This document shows positions 41,775-51,719 of a stretch of DNA of 64,000 nt, piece after piece. Within the stretch, counting starts at the first letter, position 1. Every line of letters starts with the position of its first letter. The notes under the pieces are model-generated. The model ran no database searches, was not told the DNA's origin, and was given only the letters and a program-made list of their open reading frames with translations. Source of the DNA: Glycomyces algeriensis (GTDB lineage Bacteria > Actinomycetota > Actinomycetes > Mycobacteriales > Micromonosporaceae). The position numbers and the translations under genes were made by a program. Where the stretch lies: contig NZ_JAPZVR010000003.1 of NCBI RefSeq assembly GCF_027622855.1, forward strand, positions 39,082 to 103,081, written 5' to 3'.

Positions 41775-43604
41775 ATGAATCCCCACGCCCTGATGCGACG
41801 GTGCCTCTCCGCCGTCGCCGCGCTGGCCCTCTCGGCCGGCGCGCTCGCGGTGGCCGCGCCCGGCGCCACCGCCCAGGAGGACGACACCGACAGCCTCCGC
41901 ATCGCCACCAACCAGGAGGTCGACACCTTCAACCCGTTCAAGCGGCGGTTCGTCATCACCTACGAGACCAGCATGATGACGTACGAGACGCTCGTGCGGA
42001 TGAGCGCCGAGAACTACGAGCCGGTGCCCGGCCTGGCGACCGAGTGGGAGGAGTCCCCGGACGGTCTGACGTGGACGTTCCAGATCCGCGAGGGCGCGAC
42101 CTGGTCCGACGGCGAGCCGCTCACCGCGAAGGACGTGGCCTACACGTACGGCCTGCTCATCGAGAACCAGGCGATCCACGACTGGAACATCGACTTCGCG
42201 GCCAACCTGGTGAGCGCCGAGGCGCCCGACGACTCGACGTTCGTGCTCACCCTCGCCGAGCCCGCGCCCGCCGAGGTGCTCAGCCGCGAGGTCTACATCG
42301 TCCCCGAGCACATCTGGTCGCAGTACCCGGACCCGTCCGCGGACGACGCGAACCAGCTGCCGCTCGTGGGCTCCGGCCCGTTCCAGGTGGCCGAGTACAA
42401 GACCGACGAGTTCATCCGGCTCGACGCCAACGAGGAGTACTGGGAGGGCGCGCCGGGCTTCGACGAGGTCGTCTACACCTACTACCTCGAGACTGACGCC
42501 GCCGTGGCCGCGCTCGAGGCCGGCGAGGTCGACATCGTCGGCAGCGGCATGCAGGGCGGGCTCAACCCGGCCCAGATCGGGGCGCTCGCCTCGCAGGAGC
42601 ATGTGACCACCAACGACGTGCAGGGCCGCCGGTACGTCTCCCTCACGATCAACCACGGCACGGTCACGCAGGACGGCACCGAGTTCGGCGACGGCCACCC
42701 CGCGCTCAAGGACCCGGTGGTGCGCCAGGCGCTGCACACCGCGATCGACAAGCAGGCCCTCGTGGACACCGTGCTCGACGGCAGCGGCAGCCCGGCGACC
42801 TCGCTGATGCCCTCCATCTTCGAGCAGTGGCACTGGGATGGCGGCGACGCCCTGGTCCAGTTCGACCTGGCCGAGGCGAACCGGCTGCTCGACGACGCCG
42901 GCTACGCGCGCGGCGATGACGGGATCCGGACCATGCCCGGCGGCGGCGAGCCGCTGAACTTCCGGTTCTACCACCACGCCGACAACACCGCGTACGCCAC
43001 GATCGTGGAGTTCGTGACCGAGTGGTGGGCCGAGCTGGGGATCCAGGTCGAGGCGCAGGCGATCGAGCAGGGCACGCTGAACGACCTCGCCTACCTCGGC
43101 GAGTTCGACATCGCGTTCTCCGGCTGGGGCGTCGGCCCCAACCCGACCGAGCAGCTGGGCATGCACACCTGCGCGGTGCTGCCGACCCTCACCGACGGCT
43201 CGGAGCGCTCGAGCGAGAACTCCTACTGCAACCCCGAGTACGACGCCCTGCACGAGCAGCAGAAGGTCGAGTCCGACCCGGCCGCGCGCGCCGAGCTCGT
43301 CAAGCGGCAGCAGGAGATGCTGTACACCGACGCCCCCGTGATCTGGCTGTACTACCAGAACGTCATGGAGGCCTACAACCACGACCGGGTCACCGGGATG
43401 GCCGCGCAGCCGACCGGCGGCATGTACACCGGCCAGCAGGGCTTCACGTGGGCGTACTACACGGCGCAGCCCGCCGACGCTGAAGAGACCGGCGGCGTGC
43501 CCGCGGGCGTGTGGATCGCGGTCGCGGCGGGCGCCGTCGCCATCGCGGCGGCCGCGGTGGTCTTCGTGATGCGCCGCAAGAAGACGGCCGACGAGCGCGA
43601 ATGA
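41775..43604 (+). CDS. Peptide ABC transporter substrate-binding protein, C-terminally membrane-anchored
   Basis: A 609-residue SBP_bac_5 (DppA/OppA-type) protein. A Sec signal (about 1-33, ending ATA-QEDD) lacks a lipobox cysteine. The binding fold includes YEPVPGLATEWEESPDG, FQIREGATWSDGEPLTAKDV and ALHTAIDKQALV. At the C-terminus a hydrophobic helix (about 577-599) is followed by RRKKTADERE, so it is held on the membrane by its tail rather than by lipid. ATG 41775 has AGGA 10 bases upstream; ATG 41766 is an alternative. Overlaps the permease gene by ATGA. Inferred ligands are peptides released from peptidoglycan. Confidence 0.88.
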   Translation: MNPHALMRRCLSAVAALALSAGALAVAAPGATAQEDDTDSLRIATNQEVDTFNPFKRRFVITYETSMMTYETLVRMSAENYEPVPGLATEWEESPDGLTWTFQIREGATWSDGEPLTAKDVAYTYGLLIENQAIHDWNIDFAANLVSAEAPDDSTFVLTLAEPAPAEVLSREVYIVPEHIWSQYPDPSADDANQLPLVGSGPFQVAEYKTDEFIRLDANEEYWEGAPGFDEVVYTYYLETDAAVAALEAGEVDIVGSGMQGGLNPAQIGALASQEHVTTNDVQGRRYVSLTINHGTVTQDGTEFGDGHPALKDPVVRQALHTAIDKQALVDTVLDGSGSPATSLMPSIFEQWHWDGGDALVQFDLAEANRLLDDAGYARGDDGIRTMPGGGEPLNFRFYHHADNTAYATIVEFVTEWWAELGIQVEAQAIEQGTLNDLAYLGEFDIAFSGWGVGPNPTEQLGMHTCAVLPTLTDGSERSSENSYCNPEYDALHEQQKVESDPAARAELVKRQQEMLYTDAPVIWLYYQNVMEAYNHDRVTGMAAQPTGGMYTGQQGFTWAYYTAQPADAEETGGVPAGVWIAVAAGAVAIAAAAVVFVMRRKKTADERE

Positions 43605-44689
43605 CGGACGCTCCTCCACCCGCGGACGGGGCCTCGACCGAGGCTCCGTCCGCGGGGCGCGCCCAGTCTCGTCGAAGCCCGCGAGACGTCAATGAGCACG
43701 GTGAACGGCGCGTCTCCAGCGGCTTCGGGCGGTACCTGCTCAAGCACGCGGGCGGCGCGGCCGTCTCGCTGCTGCTGGTGCTGTTCTCCTCGTTCTTCAT
43801 CTTCCGGCTCATCGCCGGCGACCCGATCGACCAGCTCACCAAGGAGCGGCCGGTCTCGCCCGAGCAGCGCGCGGCCATGCGGGCCGAGCTCGGCCTCGAC
43901 CAGCCCCTATGGCAGCAGTTCTGGGACTACATCGCCGGGACCCTCACCATGGACCTCGGCGAGTCGTTCCAGTACCGGCGGCCGATCTTCGACCTCATCG
44001 TCGAGCGGCTCCCGGCCACGCTCCTGCTCTCGGGCACCGGCATGGTCCTCGCCGTGGTCCTCGGCTTCTGGATCGGCACCCGCTCGGGCTGGAAGCAGGG
44101 CAGCCGGTTCGACCGCGGGCACGTCGCCACGGGCCTGGTGCTCTACTCGGCCCCCACGTTCTGGCTCGGGATGATCGTCATCCTCGTCTTCGCCCGGTAC
44201 CTGGGGCTGTTCCCCGTCAACGGGATGCGCTCGCCGAGCACCCCGCCGGACTTCTGGTCGCAGGCCGTGGACATCGGCTACCACCTCGTGCTGCCGGTGC
44301 TCACCTACACGGCCGTGGTCTACGCCGGGTACCTCATGATCATGCGCTCGTCCATTCTGGACGAGATCGGGAGCGACTACCTCACCACCGCCCGCGCCAA
44401 GGGGCTGCGCGACGACGAGGTGCGCCAGAAGCACGCCGTGCCGAACGCGCTGCTGCCCACCGTGACCCTCGTGTTCCTCGCGCTCGGCTCGGTCGTCAAC
44501 GGCTCCATCGTCACCGAGACCGTATTCAGCTGGCCCGGCCTCGGAACGCTGTTCGTGAACTCGATCTTCTACCCCGACCGGCCCGTGCTGCAGGCGCTGT
44601 TCGTGCTCTTCTCCAGCTCCACCATCCTCGCCGTGCTGTGCGCCGAGATCCTCTACTGGTTCATCGATCCCAGAATCCGCAGGTCATGA
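43601..44689 (+). CDS. Peptide ABC transporter permease (DppB-like)
   Basis: A 362-residue inner-membrane permease with a long cytoplasmic N-terminus of about 50 residues, six helices and the EAA coupling loop YLTTARAKGLRDDEVRQKHA. GESFQYRRPIFDLIVERLPA is typical of DppB/OppB. ATG overlaps the binding-protein stop and its stop overlaps the next ATG. Confidence 0.9.
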   Translation: MTDAPPPADGASTEAPSAGRAQSRRSPRDVNEHGERRVSSGFGRYLLKHAGGAAVSLLLVLFSSFFIFRLIAGDPIDQLTKERPVSPEQRAAMRAELGLDQPLWQQFWDYIAGTLTMDLGESFQYRRPIFDLIVERLPATLLLSGTGMVLAVVLGFWIGTRSGWKQGSRFDRGHVATGLVLYSAPTFWLGMIVILVFARYLGLFPVNGMRSPSTPPDFWSQAVDIGYHLVLPVLTYTAVVYAGYLMIMRSSILDEIGSDYLTTARAKGLRDDEVRQKHAVPNALLPTVTLVFLALGSVVNGSIVTETVFSWPGLGTLFVNSIFYPDRPVLQALFVLFSSSTILAVLCAEILYWFIDPRIRRS

Positions 44690-45594
44690 CGGCAACGAAC
44701 GCACTCTCCCCGCGCGCCCTCAGACGGGCGCGGCGGCGGCAGTCCCTCTCCCGGTCCTGGGCCGCCTACCGCAGCCAGAAGACCGGCATGTGGGGCCTGG
44801 TCCTCCTGGGCGCCATCGTGGTCCTCGCGATCGCCACCCCGGTCCTCATCGACGCGTCCGCGCTCAGCGTCACGCAGGCCACCGGCGGGCGCATGGCCCC
44901 GCCGAGCGCCGAATACCCGCTCGGCACCGACGAGACCGGCCGCTCCGTCCTCGCGCTCACCCTCTGGGGCTCGCGCCTGTCGCTCGTGATCGGACTGACC
45001 GCCACCGTCGTCGCCATCGTCATCGGCACCGCCGTCGGCGTCACGAGCGGCCACATCGGCGGCTGGTACGGCTGGATCGCGCTGCGCCTCTCCGACTGGT
45101 TCATGGTGCTGCCCAGCCTGGTCGTGGCCATCGCGCTGCTCGCCGTCCTCGGCCGCAGCATGGCCACCACCATCACCGTGATCGCCCTCGTCTCCTGGCC
45201 CGGCACGACCCGGCTCGTGCGGGCCCAGACGCTCACCGTGCAGTCGCGCCCGTACCTGGAGCGCGCGAAGGCGCTCGGCGCGGGCCACTGGCACCAGATG
45301 ACCAAGCACATCCTCCCCAACGTGCTGCCGCTGGTGCTCGCCAGCGCCACGCTGCTGGTGCCCTCGGCGATCCTCATGGAGTCCTCGCTGGCGTGGCTGG
45401 GCCTGGGCGACCCGGGCGTGGTGTCATGGGGCTCGATCCTCAACCGCGCCTCCGAGAACGGGGCGGTCTCGGCGCACGCGTGGTGGTACCTGCTGCCGCC
45501 GGGCCTGGCGATCCTGCTGGTGGTGCTGGCGTTCATGCTGTGCGGCCGGGCCCTGGAGGCCGTGTTCAATCCGAGGCTGCGGGGTGAGTCGTAG
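44686..45594 (+). CDS. Peptide ABC transporter permease (DppC-like)
   Basis: A 302-residue permease: N-terminal helix after a basic tail, EYPLGTDETGRSVLALTLWG (the conserved periplasmic DxxGRDxxSR-like segment) and EAA loop YLERAKALGAGHWHQMTKHI. Partner of the preceding permease; ATGA overlap upstream and a one-base overlap with the ATPase gene. Confidence 0.9.
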   Translation: MTATNALSPRALRRARRRQSLSRSWAAYRSQKTGMWGLVLLGAIVVLAIATPVLIDASALSVTQATGGRMAPPSAEYPLGTDETGRSVLALTLWGSRLSLVIGLTATVVAIVIGTAVGVTSGHIGGWYGWIALRLSDWFMVLPSLVVAIALLAVLGRSMATTITVIALVSWPGTTRLVRAQTLTVQSRPYLERAKALGAGHWHQMTKHILPNVLPLVLASATLLVPSAILMESSLAWLGLGDPGVVSWGSILNRASENGAVSAHAWWYLLPPGLAILLVVLAFMLCGRALEAVFNPRLRGES

Positions 45595-46598
45595 TGCTCC
45601 TGGAGTTCAAGGACCTGCGGGTCACCTACCGGGGCTCGCGCGGGCGGCTCCCGGCCGTGCGGGGCGTCGACCTGGCGGTGGACGCCGGGGAGACGCTGGG
45701 CATCGCCGGGGAGTCGGGGTGCGGGAAGTCGACGCTGGCGATGGCGGTGCTCCGGCTGCTGCCCAAGAGCGCCGAGGTGAGCGGGGAGATCCTGCTCGAC
45801 GGCGAGGACCTGCTCCAGATGGGGTGGGGGCGGCTGCGGGCGGTGCGGTGGACGGGTGCGTCGATCGTGTTCCAGGGGGCGATGCACTCACTGAACGCGG
45901 TGCAGCGCATCGGAAGGCAGATCGCCGAGCCGATCCTGGTGCACGAGGCGAAGACGACGCCGGCCGCGGCGGCGAGGCGGGCGGAGGCGCTGCTGGAGCG
46001 GGTCGGGCTGCCGGCGTCGCGGGCGCGCAGCTACCCGCACGAGCTCTCGGGTGGGCAGCGGCAGCGCGTGATGATCGCGATGGCGCTGGCGTGCGACCCG
46101 GACCTGGTGATCGCGGACGAGGCGACGACGGCGCTGGACGTGATGGTGCAGGCCCAGGTGCTGCAGCTGATCGCGGAGCTGGTGACCGAGCGGGGCGTGG
46201 GGCTGATGATGATCAGCCACGACCTGTCGGTGCTGTCGGCGGTGTGCGACCGGGCGGCGGTGATGTACGCGGGCCGGATCGTGGAGCAGGGTCCGGCGGG
46301 CGAGGTGTTCGCGAACGCCCGGCACCCGTACTCGGCGGCGTTGAGCGCGGCGTTCCCGGTGATCGGGGACCCGGCCGCGCGGATGAGCCCGGGCGGGCTG
46401 GCGGGCGATCCGCCGGATCCGGTGCGGCTGCCGGAGGGCTGCTCCTTCCGGCCGCGGTGCGCGGTGGCGGTGGAGCGGTGCGGCGCGGAGTCGCCGGAGC
46501 TGCTCGCGGTGCCCGTGCGCGGTTCCGCGGGCGTCGCCGACGCGGCGCGGGTGAGTGCTTGTTTCGTCGCACAGGAAGGGATGCCCGTTGTCCTCTGA
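45594..46598 (+). CDS. Peptide ABC transporter ATPase (DppD-like)
   Basis: A 334-residue ATPase with GESGCGKST (Walker A), SGGQRQRVMIAMALA (signature), LVIADEATTALD (Walker B) and SHDLSV (H-loop), plus the C-terminal oligopeptide-transporter domain PEGCSFRPRCAVAVERC, whose Cys cluster can hold an iron-sulfur centre. The Walker-B-proximal VFQGAMHSLNAVQRIG has the usual OppD form. GTG start shares one base with the upstream stop. Confidence 0.9.
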   Translation: MLLEFKDLRVTYRGSRGRLPAVRGVDLAVDAGETLGIAGESGCGKSTLAMAVLRLLPKSAEVSGEILLDGEDLLQMGWGRLRAVRWTGASIVFQGAMHSLNAVQRIGRQIAEPILVHEAKTTPAAAARRAEALLERVGLPASRARSYPHELSGGQRQRVMIAMALACDPDLVIADEATTALDVMVQAQVLQLIAELVTERGVGLMMISHDLSVLSAVCDRAAVMYAGRIVEQGPAGEVFANARHPYSAALSAAFPVIGDPAARMSPGGLAGDPPDPVRLPEGCSFRPRCAVAVERCGAESPELLAVPVRGSAGVADAARVSACFVAQEGMPVVL

Positions 46599-47604
46599 GG
46601 AGAAGACGCTCACCGCCAGGGACCTGCGGGTCGAGTTCGGGCTGCCGGGCGGGCGGGTCGCGCGGGCCGTGGACGGGGTGGACCTGGACGTGGCGCCGGG
46701 CGAGATCGTGGCGCTGGCGGGCGAGTCCGGTTGCGGGAAGACGACGCTGGCGCGGACGCTGCTCGGGCTGGAGCGCGCGACGGGCGGGACGGTGGCGTTC
46801 GACGGCGTGCCGCTGCGGTACTCGACGCGGGCGCTGAAGGCGTACCGGCGGCAGGTGCAGCTGGTGCTGCAGGACCCGACGGGGGCGCTGAATCCGCGGC
46901 ACACGGTGTACGACGCGGTGGCCGAGGGGCTGCGGATCCACAAGATCCACGACGACGAGCCGGGCCGGGTGGCCGAGGCGCTGTCGCGGGCGGGCCTGCG
47001 GCCGCCGGAGCAGTTCTTCCTGGCGTACCCGCACGAGCTCTCGGGCGGGCAGCGCCAGCGCGTGGTGATCGCGGGGGCGCTCGTGCTGCAGCCGAGCCTG
47101 CTCGTCGCGGACGAGCCGGTGGCGTCGCTGGACGCGTCGGTGCGCGGCGAGATCTTGTCGCTGCTGCTGCGGCTGAAGGAGGAGCAGGGTCTGGGGGCGC
47201 TGGTGATCACGCACGACCTGGGTCTGGCGTGGAGCATCGCGGACCGGATCGCGATCATGTACTTGGGGCGGATCGTGGAGCAGGGGCCGGTGGAGCAGGT
47301 GCTCACGGCGCCGCGGCATCCGTACACGCGGGCGCTGGTGTCGGTGCTGCCGGCCGCTCCGGCGGTGAAGGCGGCGGTGGCGGAGCCGATCGTGCTGGCC
47401 GGCGAGCTGCCGGACGCGTCGAAGATCCCGGGCGGGTGCCGGTTCCGGCCGCGCTGCCAGGAGGTGGCCTCCGGAAATGCGGCCGCGGTGCTGCACCAGT
47501 GCAGCGGTGAGGATCTGCATGTGCTTGGGCCCGAGGCGGAACCGCACCTGGTCGCGTGCCATCTCGACCGCGCCTTGCACGGGGATGCGAAGATGGCCGC
47601 GTGA
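46588..47604 (+). CDS. Peptide ABC transporter ATPase (DppF-like)
   Basis: A 338-residue ATPase with GESGCGKTT, LSGGQRQRVVIAGAL, LLVADEPVASLD and THDLGLAW, and the OppF-type QLVLQDPTGALNPRHTV. C-terminal GGCRFRPRCQEVASGNAA keeps only part of the usual Cys cluster. TTG 46588 is chosen as start, with GGAAGGG 7 bases upstream, giving an 11-bp overlap with the previous gene. Confidence 0.88.
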   Translation: MSSEEKTLTARDLRVEFGLPGGRVARAVDGVDLDVAPGEIVALAGESGCGKTTLARTLLGLERATGGTVAFDGVPLRYSTRALKAYRRQVQLVLQDPTGALNPRHTVYDAVAEGLRIHKIHDDEPGRVAEALSRAGLRPPEQFFLAYPHELSGGQRQRVVIAGALVLQPSLLVADEPVASLDASVRGEILSLLLRLKEEQGLGALVITHDLGLAWSIADRIAIMYLGRIVEQGPVEQVLTAPRHPYTRALVSVLPAAPAVKAAVAEPIVLAGELPDASKIPGGCRFRPRCQEVASGNAAAVLHQCSGEDLHVLGPEAEPHLVACHLDRALHGDAKMAA

Positions 47605-48425
47605 AGATCCTGATCAGTGCCGACATGGAGGGCGCCACGGGCGTCACCTGCCCCGACGACGTGCTGCCGGGAGGCCCCGGTTGGGAACGGATGCGGCCGT
47701 TGTTCACCGATGAGGTGAACGCGGCCGTGGAGGGCCTGCACCGCGGCGGGGCGCGGGAGGTCGTGGTGAACGACGCGCACTGGTCGATGCGGAACCTCAT
47801 GCCCGAGCGGTTCGAGTGGCCGGTGACGGTGGTCAGCGGGCGGCACAAGGACCTGTCCATGATGCAGGGCGTGCAGGGTGTGGACGCGGTGGTCTTCCTG
47901 GGCTACCACGCGGGGGCGGGCCTGGAGGGCGTGCTCGCGCACACCTATCTGGCGAACACGATCACGGGCGTGTGGCTCGACAGCGTGCGCGCGAGCGAGG
48001 GCCGTTTGAACGCGGCGGTCGCGGCGGAGTTCGGGGTGCCGGTGATCATGGTGACCGGTGACGACAAGACGATCGAAGACGCGCATGCGTACGCGCCCAA
48101 GGCGGTCGGCATCGCGGTGAAGGACTACGTCTCGCGGTACTCGGCCGCGTGCCGGACGCCGAAGTGGGCGGTGCGCGCGATCCGCAAGGGCGCGGCCGAG
48201 GCGGTGGCGCTGGCCGGGCGGCGCGAGCCGGTGGTCGAGCCGCACCGGATCGAGGTCGAGTTCGACGCCGAGCACCTGGCCGGGGCGGTCACGGTGATCC
48301 CGGGCGTGGAGCGCGTCGCGGAGCGGCGGATCGGGTTCGAGCTCCCGACGATGTACGAGGCCATCCGGTGTTTCAAAGCTGTCACGACGATCGCCTCCGC
48401 GGCGATGGAGGAACAGTATGGTTGA
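47601..48425 (+). CDS. M55 D-aminopeptidase (DppA-like)
   Basis: A 274-residue zinc peptidase starting MKILISADMEGATGVT, with Asp8 and Glu10 as metal ligands of the family, NDAHWSMRNL and FLGYHAGAGLEG supplying further ligands and the active-site region. The B. subtilis member removes N-terminal D-amino acids from D-Ala-containing peptides. GTG start overlaps the ATPase stop (GTGA). In this operon it fits cleavage of D-amino acids from imported stem peptides. Confidence 0.88.
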   Translation: MKILISADMEGATGVTCPDDVLPGGPGWERMRPLFTDEVNAAVEGLHRGGAREVVVNDAHWSMRNLMPERFEWPVTVVSGRHKDLSMMQGVQGVDAVVFLGYHAGAGLEGVLAHTYLANTITGVWLDSVRASEGRLNAAVAAEFGVPVIMVTGDDKTIEDAHAYAPKAVGIAVKDYVSRYSAACRTPKWAVRAIRKGAAEAVALAGRREPVVEPHRIEVEFDAEHLAGAVTVIPGVERVAERRIGFELPTMYEAIRCFKAVTTIASAAMEEQYG

Positions 48426-49722
48426 CGCGCAAGCGCTTGAGGAGGTCGTGCGGTTCACGGCGGAGCTGATCCGCATCGACACGACCAACTACGGCGGCGG
48501 GGACGGGAACGAGCGCGGGGCCGCCGAGTACGTGGTCGCCAGGCTCGCCGAGGTCGGGGTCGCGGCGCAGATCCTGGAGAAGGCGCCGAACCGCTCCAAT
48601 GTGGTCGCCCGGATCGAGGGGGCCGAGGCTGACGCGCCGGCGCTGCTGGTGCACGGGCATCTCGACGTGGTCCCGGCCGAGGCCGCGGACTGGAGCGTCG
48701 ATCCGTTCGGCGGGGAGATCCGCGACGGCATGCTGTGGGGCCGCGGCGCCATCGATATGAAGAGCATGGACGCCATGGTCCTGGCGGCGGTGCGGTCCTG
48801 GGCGCGGGCCGGTGTCAAGCCGCGGCGGCCGATCGTCATCGCGTTCACCGCCGACGAGGAGGCCAGCGCCGAGTTCGGCTCGGAGTACCTCGCCGACGCC
48901 CACGCGGACCTGTTCGCGGACTGCACGGAGGGCGTCTCGGAGTCGGGCGGTTTCACCTTCCACGGCGGGAACGGGTTGCGGATCTATCCGATCGGGGCGG
49001 GCGAGCGGGGCACGGCGTGGCTGCGGCTCTCGGCGCGCGGTACGGCCGGGCACGGTTCGCGGGCGAATCCGGACAATGCGGTGAGCAGGCTGGCGGCGGC
49101 GGTCGCGCGGATCGGCGCGCACGAGTGGCCGCTGCGGTTGACGCCCACGGTGCGGGCGGCGCTGACGGAGCTCGCCGGGGTCTACGGCGTGGAGCCGGAT
49201 CTGGACGACGTGGACGGCCTCGTGGCGAAGCTCGGTCCGGCGGCGCAGCTGGTGGAGTCGACGCTGCGCAGCAGCGCGAACCCCACGGTGCTGCGGGCCG
49301 GGTACAAGGTGAACGTGATCCCCGAGCACGCCTATGCCGAAGTGGACGGCCGGGTGCTGCCCGGCGGCGAGGCCGAGTTCGCTGCGACGATGGACGAGCT
49401 GTGCGGCCCTGACGTGGCCTGGGAGTACCAGCACCGGACGCAGCCGCTGGCCGCCCCGGTGGACTCCCCCGCGTTCGCGGCGATGCGCGCGGCGATCCAG
49501 AAGTTCGATCCCGAAGGCCACCCGGTGCCGTTCTGCATGTCCGGCGGCACGGACGCGAAGCAGTTCGCGCGGCTCGGCATCACCGGCTACGGCTTCTCCC
49601 CGCTCGGGCAGACGCCCGAGCTGGGGTACGGGCGGCTCGCGCACGGCGTCGACGAGCGGGTGCCGGTGGACGGGCTCGGGTTCGGGTTGCGGGTCTTGGA
49701 CGACTTCCTGCGGAACGCATAG
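48418..49722 (+). CDS. M20-family metallopeptidase
   Basis: A 434-residue di-zinc peptidase. Metal-site motifs: VHGHLDVVP (His), GRGAIDMKSM (bridging Asp), AFTADEEAS (Glu-Glu pair), ADCTEGVSES and the distal GRLAHGVDE (His). The dimerisation domain lies between about residues 190 and 320. Related enzymes cleave dipeptides or succinyl/acyl amino acids. It overlaps the M55 gene by 8 bp, supporting joint hydrolysis of imported peptides. Confidence 0.88.
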   Translation: MVDAQALEEVVRFTAELIRIDTTNYGGGDGNERGAAEYVVARLAEVGVAAQILEKAPNRSNVVARIEGAEADAPALLVHGHLDVVPAEAADWSVDPFGGEIRDGMLWGRGAIDMKSMDAMVLAAVRSWARAGVKPRRPIVIAFTADEEASAEFGSEYLADAHADLFADCTEGVSESGGFTFHGGNGLRIYPIGAGERGTAWLRLSARGTAGHGSRANPDNAVSRLAAAVARIGAHEWPLRLTPTVRAALTELAGVYGVEPDLDDVDGLVAKLGPAAQLVESTLRSSANPTVLRAGYKVNVIPEHAYAEVDGRVLPGGEAEFAATMDELCGPDVAWEYQHRTQPLAAPVDSPAFAAMRAAIQKFDPEGHPVPFCMSGGTDAKQFARLGITGYGFSPLGQTPELGYGRLAHGVDERVPVDGLGFGLRVLDDFLRNA

Positions 49723-49736
49723 AGGAGAACACCGCA

Positions 49737-51719
49737 ATGGTGCAGCAGTCCCCTTACGGTGCTTGGGAATCGCCCATCACCGTCGACATGGTCGCGGCCG
49801 CCGACGGGCGGCCGGGGTACCTCGGCGCGGTCGGTTCGGAGCTGTGGTGGACCGAGCCGCGTCCCGATGAGGGCGGGCGGCGGGCGCTCATGCGCCTGAA
49901 GGCCGACGGGACCGTCGAGTCGGTCCTGCCGGCGCCTTGGAACGTGCGCAACCGGGTCCACGAGTATGGCGGGCGGCCCTGGGCGGGCGCGATCGGGGAG
50001 GACGGCAGCCCGGTCATCGTCTTCACGAACTTCGACGACCAGCGCCTGTACGTGTTCGAGCCGGACCGGTGGCGCGATCCGCTGCCGGTCTCCCCCGCGC
50101 CGCGGGCGCCCGGGGGGCTGCGCTGGTCCGACCCGGTGGTCGACATGGAGCGGTTTGAGGCCTGGGCGGTCATGGAGGAGCACACCGGGCCGCACCCCAC
50201 GGACGTCCGCCGGGTGCTCGCCTCGGTCGACCTCACCAGTTACGGGGAGGACGCGCGGGTGCGCGAGCTGACCGACGACTCGTACCGGTTCCTCACCGGA
50301 CCGAAAGTGAGCGCCGACGGCGGCTCGGTCGCGTGGATCGCCTGGAACCACCCGCACATGCCTTGGGACGAGACGGAACTGCGGGTCGCCGAGGTCACCG
50401 GGGACGGGAAGCTCATCGAGACCCGCACGGTCGCCGGGGGCGGCGGGGAGTCGATCGCGCAGGTCGAGTGGTCCCGCGACAACACGCTGGTCTTCGCCTC
50501 GGACCGCACCGGCTGGTGGAACCTGCACTGGATCGACCCGCTCACGTTGGAGTCCGGCGCGGTGCACGAGGCCGAGGCCGAGTTCGCCGGGCCGATGTGG
50601 GACCTCGGCAAGGCCTGGTTCGGCATCCTCGCCAGCGGGGACATCGCGGCCGTGCACGGCAGGGGCGAAGGGCGGCTCGGCGTCTTCGACGCGTGGGACC
50701 GCACCATGAACCTCGTGGAAGGGCCTTGGACCGAGTGGGCGCCGGGGATCGCCGCGGTCGGCGACCGGGTGTACGGCCTGGCCGCGAGCGCCGCCACCGG
50801 CTACGAGGTGGTCGAGGTCGACACCATGGCGGGCACGACCCGGGTCGTCGCCGCCGAGCACAAGGACACTGTGGACCCGACTTACTACCCGGTGCCGGAG
50901 CACCGCACGTTCACGGGCGTCGGCGGCCGCGAGATCCACGCGCACGTCTACCCGCCCCGGAACCCCGAGTACGAAGGGTCCGAGGGGGAACTGCCGCCGT
51001 ACGCGGTGTGGGTCCACGGCGGGCCCACGAGCCACGTGCGGGCGGTGCTCGACATGGAGCTGGCCTACTTCACCTCCCGCGGCATCGGCGTGGTCGAGGT
51101 GAACTACGGCGGGTCCACCGGATACGGGCGCGAGTACCGGGAGCGGCTGCGCGAACGCTGGGGCGAGGTGGACGTGGAGGACTGCGCGGCCGTGGCCCGG
51201 GCGCTGGCCGCCGAGGGCACGGCCGATCCGGCGCGCATCGCGATCCGGGGCGGCAGCGCCGGCGGCTGGACCGCCGCCGCCTCGCTCACTTCGCCTGCGT
51301 CCCAAGGGGTCTATGCGTGCGCGGTGGTGAAGTACCCGATCCTGGACCTCTCGGGCTGGACCGGGAACGACACGCACGACTTCGAATCGCAGTACGTGTA
51401 CTCGCTCGTGGGCCCGCCCGAGGTCCTCGAGGAGCGGTCGGCCGAGCGCTCGCCCGTGCACCACGCCGACCGCATCGAGGTGCCGTTCATCCTGCTCCAG
51501 GGCCTGGAGGACGAGGTGTGCCCGCCCGCGCAGGCCGAGAAGCTGCTGCAGGCCGTGGCGGGCCGGGGCGTGCCGCACGCCTACCGCACCTACGAGGGCG
51601 AGCAGCACGGCTTCCGCCGCGACGCGACGATCGTGGACGCGGTGCTCGCCGAGCACGCCCTGTACGCGGAGGTCTTCGCATTCCCCGGCCCCGACTTCGA
51701 CCTGGAGCTGCGGCCTTGA
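49737..51719 (+). CDS. S9-family prolyl oligopeptidase-like serine peptidase
   Basis: A 660-residue enzyme: N-terminal beta-propeller (about 1-380) and C-terminal alpha/beta-hydrolase. The catalytic triad is visible as Ser507 in RGGSAGGWT, Asp592 in GLEDEVCPP and His624 in GEQHGFRR. No signal peptide, so it acts on short peptides in the cytoplasm. AGGAG lies 10 bases before the ATG and 14 bp separate it from the M20 gene; it overlaps the S66 gene by TTGA. Confidence 0.9.
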   Translation: MVQQSPYGAWESPITVDMVAAADGRPGYLGAVGSELWWTEPRPDEGGRRALMRLKADGTVESVLPAPWNVRNRVHEYGGRPWAGAIGEDGSPVIVFTNFDDQRLYVFEPDRWRDPLPVSPAPRAPGGLRWSDPVVDMERFEAWAVMEEHTGPHPTDVRRVLASVDLTSYGEDARVRELTDDSYRFLTGPKVSADGGSVAWIAWNHPHMPWDETELRVAEVTGDGKLIETRTVAGGGGESIAQVEWSRDNTLVFASDRTGWWNLHWIDPLTLESGAVHEAEAEFAGPMWDLGKAWFGILASGDIAAVHGRGEGRLGVFDAWDRTMNLVEGPWTEWAPGIAAVGDRVYGLAASAATGYEVVEVDTMAGTTRVVAAEHKDTVDPTYYPVPEHRTFTGVGGREIHAHVYPPRNPEYEGSEGELPPYAVWVHGGPTSHVRAVLDMELAYFTSRGIGVVEVNYGGSTGYGREYRERLRERWGEVDVEDCAAVARALAAEGTADPARIAIRGGSAGGWTAAASLTSPASQGVYACAVVKYPILDLSGWTGNDTHDFESQYVYSLVGPPEVLEERSAERSPVHHADRIEVPFILLQGLEDEVCPPAQAEKLLQAVAGRGVPHAYRTYEGEQHGFRRDATIVDAVLAEHALYAEVFAFPGPDFDLELRP

